Source: an uncultured bacterium (GTDB lineage Bacteria > UBP6 > UBA1177 > JAKLFG01). From it: a stretch of DNA of 9,200 nucleotides. The DNA lies in contig CALITV010000290.1 of the NCBI GenBank assembly GCA_938048925.1, forward strand, positions 1 through 9,200, in the 5' to 3' direction. This document shows, piece by piece, positions 1 to 5,693 of this stretch. The translations under genes were made by a program, and so were the position numbers. The notes beneath the pieces were generated by a model. The model searched no databases. It was not told the origin of the DNA and saw nothing but the letters and a program-made list of their open reading frames with translations. Positions within the stretch are counted from its first letter, which is position 1. Every line of letters starts with the position of its first letter.

Positions 1-2
1 GA

Positions 3-1349
3 TATGCTCCCTATGAATCTTACACCGTTTTCACGACCGCCGACATGGTGCGGCCTTCGTTTACCTTCAGCGACGGCATGACGATCACACTCGATGACCC
101 GATGTATGTCAAGTACCGCTCGATGTACGACGCCGCCGACCGCAAACGACTCTTCGAGGCCTTCTGGGACAACTACGGGAAATACCGCAACACCTTCGCG
201 AAAACGCTGACCTATCAAACGAAGTATTACTGGACCGACGCGCGGCTCCGCAAGTTCAATTCGTCGCTCGAGAAAAAACTCTTCGAGAAGGAACTACCGC
301 CCGAGTTCTACGACAACCTCATCTCCCACATCCGCGCCATTCTGCCGGCACTCCATGACTACATGGCGCTCAAGAGGGACATCCTCGGTGTGGACAAGGT
401 GCGTTTCCACGATCTCTATGTGCCGCTCACCAATGTGCGGACCAAAGAGACCTATTCGTTCGAAAAGGCGGGCGACATCATCATCTCTGCCATGGCCCCG
501 ATGCCTGACGAATTCAAGGCGATGATGAAACAGGGCATAACCCCCGGCTCGGGGTGGATAGATGTCTATCCGGCGAAAGGGAAGGCCGACGGCGGGTACT
601 GCGCCGGCGGCGCCTACGCAGTGCATCCTTATATTTTGCTCAACTGGACCGACGACTTCGAATCGCTCACGACGCTCGCCCACGAGATGGGGCACGCGAT
701 GCATTCTTACTTTTCGAACAAGTATCAGCCGTTTCCGACCGCCGATTACAACCTCTTCGTCGCGGAGGTTGCCTCGGTGTTCAACGAACAGATGCTGTCG
801 GCTTATCTGCTCAAGAACGCGAAAAGCGCCGACGAGAAGATATTCTTCCTCAATCAATTCATCGAGACACTCCGCGGTACGGTCTATCGTCAGACACTCT
901 TCGCTGAGTTCGAGAAGCGTTTCTACGAGATCGTCGAGAAGGGAACACCGCTTACTCCTGATGTGCTCAACGCGCTGTACAAAGAGATAAACAGTGTCTA
1001 CTACGGCGCCGACAAGGGTCTCTACGAAATGGATGACCGCTATGCCGTCGAATGGTCATATATCCCTCACTTCTACTACAACTACTATGTGTTTCAGTAT
1101 GTCGTCGGTTTCGTCGGGTCGCTTACTCTCGCCACCAAGATACTCGATGGTTCGCTTCCTTCGCAGCAGTATGTCGAGAACCTCCTCATGGCGGGAGGAT
1201 CGCGGCCGCCGCTCGAGATCCTGCGCGCCGCCGGCGTGGATATGATGAGCGATGAGCCGTATCAACTTACCGAGAAGATATTCCGTGAGAGGATCAACGA
1301 ACTCCGCGGCCTGCTCACCGTCCAGAAGAACGCCCAAGGGAAGAAGTGA
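3..1349 (+). CDS. pepF: Oligoendopeptidase F, M3 family zinc metallopeptidase (5' end cut by window)
   Basis: This is a cytoplasmic zinc peptidase of the M3 family (thimet/PepF type) that hydrolyses short oligopeptides. The frame is open to the left edge: 14 codons precede the first ATG (position 45) and read as protein, so that ATG is internal. About 448 residues are visible; PepF proteins are usually near 600, so roughly 150 N-terminal residues are missing. The zinc motif HEMGH is encoded at 681-695 (His213, Glu214 and His217, counted from the ATG at 45). The likely third zinc ligand is Glu241, in a segment reading FVAEVASVFNEQ. The glycine-rich stretch before the motif (GSGWIDVYPAKGKADGGYC) and the C-terminal tyrosine-rich segment PHFYYNYYVFQY, which helps bind substrate in this family, are both typical of PepF. 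The stop lies 4 bp before the next gene, which suggests co-transcription. No signal peptide can be judged because the N-terminus is absent. Confidence 0.95.
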   Translation, partial: YAPYESYTVFTTADMVRPSFTFSDGMTITLDDPMYVKYRSMYDAADRKRLFEAFWDNYGKYRNTFAKTLTYQTKYYWTDARLRKFNSSLEKKLFEKELPPEFYDNLISHIRAILPALHDYMALKRDILGVDKVRFHDLYVPLTNVRTKETYSFEKAGDIIISAMAPMPDEFKAMMKQGITPGSGWIDVYPAKGKADGGYCAGGAYAVHPYILLNWTDDFESLTTLAHEMGHAMHSYFSNKYQPFPTADYNLFVAEVASVFNEQMLSAYLLKNAKSADEKIFFLNQFIETLRGTVYRQTLFAEFEKRFYEIVEKGTPLTPDVLNALYKEINSVYYGADKGLYEMDDRYAVEWSYIPHFYYNYYVFQYVVGFVGSLTLATKILDGSLPSQQYVENLLMAGGSRPPLEILRAAGVDMMSDEPYQLTEKIFRERINELRGLLTVQKNAQGKK

Positions 1350-1353
1350 GCGC

Positions 1354-2340
1354 ATGGCCGCATCGTCTATCGGGTCGTTCTCGGTCATCGTACCGGTGTA
1401 TAACGAGGAAGAGAACCTGCCGGAACTTCACCGGCGCATTGCTGCGATTCTTGACGCTTTGCCGCAGAAAGCCGAGGTCATCTATGTGGACGACGGATCC
1501 CGCGACGAAAGTTTTTCCGTTCTGAGGAACATCGCGGGAAACGATCCTCGGACCCGGGTGATCCGCTTCATGCGCAACTACGGCCAAACCGCCGCCTTCG
1601 CCGCTGGCATCGCCCATGCGACCGGCGAGGTGCTGGTCTTCCTTGACGCCGATCTCCAGAACGACCCGAAGGATATACCGGCGCTTCTTGCGAAGATAGA
1701 CGATGGTTATGATGTGGTGAGCGGATGGCGCAGGAACCGCAAGGACACCTTCCTCACGCGGACCGTTCCGTCGCGTCTCGCCAACGGGCTCATTTCGTGG
1801 GCGACCGGGTGTCACCTGCACGATTACGGGTGTTCGCTCAAGGCATACCGCCGTGAGTTTTTGAAAGGGTTCACCCTCTACGGAGAGATGCACCGCTTTC
1901 TGCCGGCATACGCTCATCAGAACGGCGCCCGCATCGCCGAGATGGTAGTGAGCCACCACCCGCGGACCCGTGGAAAATCGAAGTACGGCATCGAACGGAC
2001 ATTCAAGGTGATTCTCGATCTTATCACGGTGAAGTTTCTCTCCACCTATGCCCATAAGCCGCTTTACTTGTTCGGTATGGTTGGTATGGCGCTTGTTTCT
2101 CTTGCCGTCTTGATCGTCGCCTATCTCGTGGCCATGAAACTCTCGACCGGTGCCTCGCTCATCGAGTCGCCGCTTCTGCTTATGTCGGCGATGTTCGTGA
2201 TACTCGGCGTCCAGTCGGTTTTCCTCGGTCTCATTGCCGAACTGCTCATGCGCACCTACCACGAATCGCAGGACAAACCGCCCTACCGCATCAAAGAGAC
2301 GGTCGGCATGACGGAGGAAATAAAATCTTTACAGTGCTGA
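1354..2340 (+). CDS. GT2 family glycosyltransferase, polyprenyl-phosphate sugar transferase type, with two C-terminal TM helices
   Basis: A 328-residue inner-membrane glycosyltransferase of the DPM1/ArnC/GtrB-like branch of family GT2. Such enzymes move a sugar from a nucleotide donor onto a polyprenyl phosphate on the cytoplasmic face, supplying envelope glycan or protein glycosylation pathways. The GT-A fold starts at once (SFSVIVPVYNEEENLPEL, residues 8-25). The nucleotide-contact VDDGS is at 45-49, the DXD-type motif DADLQND at 98-104, and the HDYGCSLKAYRRE segment at 156-168. Two hydrophobic helices follow at about 237-261 and 272-299, as in bactoprenol glucosyltransferases. I chose ATG 1354 because the fold begins right after it and because the in-frame ATG at 1252 would overlap the peptidase gene by about 100 bp. 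The purine-rich stretch before it (AAGGGAAGAAG) is only a weak ribosome site, so coupling to the upstream stop 4 bp away is likely. The donor sugar and acceptor cannot be read from the sequence. Confidence 0.9.
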   Translation: MAASSIGSFSVIVPVYNEEENLPELHRRIAAILDALPQKAEVIYVDDGSRDESFSVLRNIAGNDPRTRVIRFMRNYGQTAAFAAGIAHATGEVLVFLDADLQNDPKDIPALLAKIDDGYDVVSGWRRNRKDTFLTRTVPSRLANGLISWATGCHLHDYGCSLKAYRREFLKGFTLYGEMHRFLPAYAHQNGARIAEMVVSHHPRTRGKSKYGIERTFKVILDLITVKFLSTYAHKPLYLFGMVGMALVSLAVLIVAYLVAMKLSTGASLIESPLLLMSAMFVILGVQSVFLGLIAELLMRTYHESQDKPPYRIKETVGMTEEIKSLQC

Positions 2341-2355
2341 AAGAGACGATATAGT
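2328..2355 (+). promoter_or_regulatory. Predicted sigma70-like promoter for the lipoprotein gene
   Basis: TTTACA (2328-2333) and TATAGT (2350-2355) each match the bacterial -35/-10 consensus at five of six bases and are separated by 16 bp. They overlap the last codons of the glycosyltransferase gene and would start transcription near 2362, about 55 nt before the lipoprotein start codon. This is the best promoter-like sequence I noticed in the window. It is a prediction from consensus only, and the organism's own promoter consensus is unknown. Confidence 0.5.
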
Positions 2356-2405
2356 GGGCGCATACGAACCAGAAAAGAGGAACTCTTTGAATATGGTCGT
2401 TTTTC

Positions 2406-2413
2406 AGGAGGGA
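2406..2413 (+). promoter_or_regulatory. Strong Shine-Dalgarno that fixes the lipoprotein start
   Basis: AGGAGGGA lies just upstream of the ATG at 2417, with 5 nt between AGGAGG and the start codon. It selects this ATG over two earlier in-frame candidates (GTG 2354 and ATG 2393) that lack such a site. The chosen start also places a lipoprotein signal peptide exactly at the N-terminus. Confidence 0.8.
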
Positions 2414-2416
2414 CCC

Positions 2417-3442
2417 ATGAAGACGGTCGTCCGGAACCTTCTTATGTTCACCATGGCGGCAGCAGTACTCGTTTCGTGCAAACTCTTCGAGCCGCCCATC
2501 GAGAAACAGCTCGACGAGTTCATCCAGAACTACCTCTACGCCGTTCGCGACGGCAAGGCCGACGAGGTGTACGACACCATGCTTTCTGCGAAGATGAAGG
2601 AGGTCTTCACCCGCGACGATTGGCACGAATATGTCTCGCGGATCTACAAGGGGAAGATCGGCAAGGAACTGCGAACCGCCTATGCCACCATCGTCAAGGA
2701 GAAATCAACGGGCGAGTTCATCGAGGCGTCGGGGCGCACCTCGAACATGGGGCGCATGGGCGGTGTCATGAATCAGGACGAGACGCTCATCTTCCATGTC
2801 CATGTGGTCAACGAGAACGGGCAGTTCAAGGTGGAGCAGACCGAGGATATGGCAACGCTCCGAGAAGAAAAGGAGGCCAAGAATCGTCTCGATGAACTCC
2901 TTGCCAACTATCAGGGTCTTGTCAAACTCGAGGATGTGCGCGTTGATCCGATGCCCCAGCGTTCTGGCTGGGCGATTGTCTCGGGAAATATCCTCAATGC
3001 AAGTAGCGACCTCGATATGGTGCGGGTCGGCGTCAAGATAAAACTCAAGGATTCGTCCGGCGATGTCATCTATGTACAGAAATTCTTCCCTGTGCTCGAT
3101 GTGCGCTATGAGGGGCTTCGCACGAGCGTTCTTCCCGGTGATGCGAAGTTTTTCCAGACACAGATAAAGGATATTCCCCCCGAATGGGATCCCCAACAAC
3201 CGCCCTCTTTCGAGTTTTATCTTATTGATGGCAACATTATTTCAGAGGACGATCTCAAAAAAGAGATCGTTGACCGCGAAAAGATGAAAAAACTCATCGA
3301 GGAGACGCGCAAAGCCGACGAGGAGGCGCGCCGTCAACTCAACGAACTGTGGGATAAGGAGAAACGGCTCAAGGCGAAGATCAAGGCGATGCAGGAGCGT
3401 CGTACGCAGAAAGAGGAAACCGCCGCTCCGGAGAAAAAGTAG
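2417..3442 (+). CDS. Predicted outer-membrane lipoprotein with C-terminal coiled coil, function unknown
   Basis: A 341-residue protein with a type II signal peptide: a short Lys/Arg start, a hydrophobic core, and the lipobox LVSC with acylated Cys21. Lys22 at +2, rather than Asp, is compatible with transfer to the outer membrane. Three parts are visible. Residues 26-145 are an alpha/beta region (PIEKQLDEFIQNYLYAVRDG...) with the look of NTF2-like accessory domains such as DUF4878. Residues 165-275 form a probable beta-sandwich with the pattern of FxLYD/DUF3426-like domains (WAIVSGNILNASSDLDMVRV, with a following KLKDSSGDVIYV strand). Residues 277-335 are a highly charged helix rich in Lys and Glu, likely a coiled coil. 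The domain parallels are judged by eye and are weak. A promoter and a strong ribosome site precede the gene, so it is probably its own transcription start. No partner is obvious from the neighbours. Confidence 0.85.
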   Translation: MKTVVRNLLMFTMAAAVLVSCKLFEPPIEKQLDEFIQNYLYAVRDGKADEVYDTMLSAKMKEVFTRDDWHEYVSRIYKGKIGKELRTAYATIVKEKSTGEFIEASGRTSNMGRMGGVMNQDETLIFHVHVVNENGQFKVEQTEDMATLREEKEAKNRLDELLANYQGLVKLEDVRVDPMPQRSGWAIVSGNILNASSDLDMVRVGVKIKLKDSSGDVIYVQKFFPVLDVRYEGLRTSVLPGDAKFFQTQIKDIPPEWDPQQPPSFEFYLIDGNIISEDDLKKEIVDREKMKKLIEETRKADEEARRQLNELWDKEKRLKAKIKAMQERRTQKEETAAPEKK

Positions 3443-3510
3443 CGGGAGCTCCCGGTAGACCTTGAGAAATCGAAGAGTTGTGTCTGTAAGAAGCCATTTT
3501 TGTTGACAGA

Positions 3511-3843
3511 ATGACGACGGCGTGGTACAAGCGGTTCGCGTGGGCGGCTCTTTTACTTGTGAGTATGGTAAGTTTCGCCGCCGATCGTGATCTCTATATT
3601 GTCTGGCTTCCGGCGAATTCGGTGAAGAAGGCCGAACGGGTTTATTCGATTCCGCTCGATTTCGACACCGCGGTCAAACGGGTGACCCAGCGGCTGGCGC
3701 AGGATCCGATGGTGCGTATGGACCTTCTTCTCAACGAGAACGGGTTTCGCATCTACGCCGTCTACACCCTGCGGGAGACGGTCGGCTGGCGGAAACTCCT
3801 CGTCATAGAAGAAGATGGCAAGGTGACGGCGCGCTTCTTCTAG
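3511..3843 (+). CDS. Small secreted protein, unrecognised family
   Basis: A 110-residue protein that I do not recognise. The N-terminus (residues 1-23) is a classical signal peptide: Lys7 and Arg8, the hydrophobic core FAWAALLLVSMV, then SFAA with probable cleavage after Ala23 or Ala24. That leaves a mature domain of about 86 residues with no cysteine. It contains alternating strand-like and helical stretches (DLYIVWLPANSV, then FDTAVKRVTQRLAQD, then FRIYAVYTLRE and RKLLVIEEDGKV), suggesting a small alpha/beta fold in the periplasm or outside. ATG 3511 has no recognisable ribosome site, yet it is the only good start that keeps the signal peptide, and an in-frame TAA lies upstream at 3487. It ends 6 bp before the tRNA-Gln gene, so the tRNAs may be transcribed with it. 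Coding status rests on the signal peptide and on the absence of a better frame. Confidence 0.7.
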   Translation: MTTAWYKRFAWAALLLVSMVSFAADRDLYIVWLPANSVKKAERVYSIPLDFDTAVKRVTQRLAQDPMVRMDLLLNENGFRIYAVYTLRETVGWRKLLVIEEDGKVTARFF

Positions 3844-3849
3844 TGAGGA

Positions 3850-3923
3850 TCCGGGATCATCCAATGGCAGGATAACGGATTCTGACTCCGTCTATCTAGG
3901 TTCGAGTCCTAGTCCCGGATCCA
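3850..3923 (+). tRNA. tRNA-Gln (anticodon CTG)
   Basis: A complete cloverleaf of 74 nt including an encoded CCA. The acceptor stem TCCGGGA/TCCCGGA pairs perfectly. The D-stem is ATCC/GGAT with GG in the loop, the anticodon stem is ACGGA/TCCGT around loop TTCTGAC, and the T-stem is CTAGG/CCTAG around TTCGAGT. The anticodon CTG at 3882-3884 reads CAG codons. The first pair is U1-A72, the hallmark of bacterial tRNA-Gln, also recognised by the GatCAB amidotransferase in the indirect pathway. The discriminator base is T (3920), unlike the G73 of E. coli tRNA-Gln. Confidence 0.95.
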
Positions 3924-3934
3924 TTTTTATAGGC

Positions 3935-4009
3935 GACCCCATCGTCTAGTGGTTAGGACACCGGCCTCTCACGTCGGTAGCACCGGTTCAAATCCGGTTG
4001 GGGTCGCCA
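3935..4009 (+). tRNA. tRNA-Glu (anticodon CTC)
   Basis: A complete 75-nt cloverleaf with encoded CCA. The acceptor stem is GACCCCA/TGGGGTC with G73. The D-arm GTCT/GGAC and the anticodon loop CTCTCAC with its CCGGC stem closely resemble E. coli tRNA-Glu. The T-arm is ACCGG-TTCAAAT-CCGGT. The anticodon CTC (3968-3970) reads GAG. The first pair is G1-C72, separating it from the U1-A72 tRNA-Gln only 11 bp upstream, with which it is surely co-transcribed. No U-rich hairpin terminator follows before the convergent gene. Confidence 0.96.
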
Positions 4010-4016
4010 CTTCTTT

Positions 4017-5693
4017 TCAGAACCATTTCTCGAAGGTGAGTTCTCCGATTCTCGCGCCGTCGTTGGAGAGGTGTATCACGGCGTCGTTGGTGCAAAGGGC
4101 GTTCTTGCCGCAGGGGACGACGAGTATCTTCTCGCGGTGAGTTTCGGCGATGAGCCACCGGTCATCCCACCGTATCTGGAATGCGTCATAGCGTGTTTTG
4201 ACGGCCTGTTTTGCAGAGGGAGGGATGGGGCGATAGCCGCCGATGAACTTTTGGATTCCTTCGGGATAGGCGACCGGAGGCGGACGGCGGAAGACCGATA
4301 TCGGGAAGCCGTATTCATCGAGTTGGACCGAAAGGAGTGCAACGACTGAACGGTCGGGGAGTTCCTTGAGTTCGATGTAGTATTCCTTTACCCAAAAGAA
4401 GAGATCTTTGACGAGCCGGAACCGGGTCGGTGAAACGGGGATCATTGTAAGCGCAAGGGAGCCCCAGCGGACGGTCGGTTTCCCGTCCTCGACCGTGACA
4501 TCAACCATGACGCGGTTGCCGATATAGCGTCCTTGGAGGGGGCGAAGCCGCTCGATGTCGGCGGGTGTTACTGGGCGCGCCGGCGGCACCGGTGGGGTCA
4601 TGATGCCGAATGGTCGTCCGAGAAGCGAGAGGATATGGCTTGTCGCCTTTGGCGCGCCGAGAAGAAACGAATCGGTGTTGCCAAAGATAAGAAGTCCTAC
4701 CTTTTGGCGGGGAAACGCAGCGGCTATCGTCACAAGACCGCCGGCGGTGCCGATTGCGGCGAAGTTGTGTGCGGAGAAAGGAAAGTAGTCGCTGAAACCG
4801 CCAAAGGTCGGTGCAAAGGCGATATCGCCGGGAAGGCGCTGAGTCGTGGTAAGGATGCGCTCGACCGCCTCGTGAGAAAGAATTCTCCCGACACTGGTCC
4901 AACCATCGTTGAAGAGCATCTGCATGAAACGGCTCATGTCGTGGATCGTTGAAATACCGCCGCCGGCGGCGCGCGCACGGCACGGTGGATCCTCGAAACG
5001 TAGGACTTCTTTGTCGTAGATATGCCAGCCCGGTCCCGCCTCGGGGTCGCGACAGTCGCCGGGAGCGAGGCGGCTTTTGTTCATGCCGAGCGGGAGGAAC
5101 AACCGTTCCTCAAGAAGCATGTCGAGGCTTTTGCCGGTGAGGCGTTCGAGGAGGTGGCCGAGAAGTTCGTAATCAATGACGCTTCGGAAATGACGGGTGC
5201 CCGGTGGCGCGAGAAGCCGATCTTCGGCCAGCACGGCGAGCAGGCTCTTGATCTCGTTTTTCTCTCCGTACCAGTCGAGAGGAAGCCCCGAATGGTGGGT
5301 GAGCAGGTGGGTGAGCGTGATTTTTTTCTCGCTTCCGTCGGCGAGGCGCAACTCGGGAAGATAGCGGATTACCGGTGCGTCGAGGTCGAGTTTTTCCTGA
5401 TCGGCCAGTTGGAGCACGAGAACGGCGATCCAGAGTTCGGTAAGGCCGCCGATGCGGTAAGGTGTTTCGAGCGATGCGGGTCGCTTGCCGTGCTCGTCGT
5501 CGGAACCGAAGGCCTTTTGCCAAAGAATCTGTCTCTCGTCGAAAATCACCGCCGCCACGCCATGGACTTCGTAGGCACGCATCTCTTTGCGGATGGCGGC
5601 ATCAACTTCGCCGAAGATTCGGGCATCGAACGATGCCGCCGAAAGCACCGGTGGTAGCAACAGTAGCGAAAAAAGAAAAAAGAGCGGTTTCAA
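4017..5693 (-). CDS. Exported serine beta-lactamase/PBP-like protein lacking all catalytic motifs (probable pseudoenzyme)
   Basis: A 558-residue protein with a signal peptide (MKPLFFLFSLLLLPPVLSAA), a serine beta-lactamase/esterase fold (PF00144-like) over about residues 25-360, and a C-terminal beta-rich domain (about 380-558) like the lipocalin-like or DUF3471-type tails of this family. Family landmarks are clear: THLLTHHSGLP (128-138), YELLGHLLERLTGKSL (175-190) and GGGISTIHDMSRFM (244-257). The catalytic residues are not. Where SxxK is expected, residues 81-86 read IGGLTE, with Gly83 for Ser and Glu86 for Lys. The YxN site reads RSV (170-172). The HTG/KTG box reads TAG (316-318). Peptidase, esterase or beta-lactamase activity is therefore unlikely, and a binding or structural role is inferred. 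The start is TTG (5691-5693), the only choice because the upstream gene's in-frame TGA abuts it and later starts would cut the signal peptide. The ribosome site is weak, so coupling to the upstream gene is likely. Confidence 0.88.
   Translation of the reverse strand: MKPLFFLFSLLLLPPVLSAASFDARIFGEVDAAIRKEMRAYEVHGVAAVIFDERQILWQKAFGSDDEHGKRPASLETPYRIGGLTELWIAVLVLQLADQEKLDLDAPVIRYLPELRLADGSEKKITLTHLLTHHSGLPLDWYGEKNEIKSLLAVLAEDRLLAPPGTRHFRSVIDYELLGHLLERLTGKSLDMLLEERLFLPLGMNKSRLAPGDCRDPEAGPGWHIYDKEVLRFEDPPCRARAAGGGISTIHDMSRFMQMLFNDGWTSVGRILSHEAVERILTTTQRLPGDIAFAPTFGGFSDYFPFSAHNFAAIGTAGGLVTIAAAFPRQKVGLLIFGNTDSFLLGAPKATSHILSLLGRPFGIMTPPVPPARPVTPADIERLRPLQGRYIGNRVMVDVTVEDGKPTVRWGSLALTMIPVSPTRFRLVKDLFFWVKEYYIELKELPDRSVVALLSVQLDEYGFPISVFRRPPPVAYPEGIQKFIGGYRPIPPSAKQAVKTRYDAFQIRWDDRWLIAETHREKILVVPCGKNALCTNDAVIHLSNDGARIGELTFEKWF

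Noticed and set aside
1315..2262. Minus-strand open frame of 315 codons opposite the glycosyltransferase
   Set aside because: The plus strand encodes an unmistakable GT2 enzyme; the antisense product is Arg/His-rich and has no recognisable feature.
3443..3454. Perfect 12-bp palindrome CGGGAGCTCCCG just after the lipoprotein stop, as a possible terminator or operator
   Set aside because: As a hairpin it gives only four pairs around a tetraloop and has no U-run after it. A single 12-bp palindrome is not enough to call a site.
3503..3531. TTGACA with TACAAG 17 bp downstream, resembling a sigma70 promoter
   Set aside because: It straddles the start codon of the small secreted protein, so the transcript would begin inside the signal peptide codons. 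The -10 match is only fair. Probably chance.
3808..3840. Inverted repeat GAAGAAG / CTTCTTC at the end of the small secreted protein gene
   Set aside because: The loop is 19 nt, the stem is AT-rich, no T-tract follows and it is within codons; it does not look like a terminator.
5022..5657. Plus-strand open frame of 211 codons opposite the beta-lactamase-like gene
   Set aside because: It lacks a recognisable motif or signal and mirrors a gene with well-conserved family landmarks.
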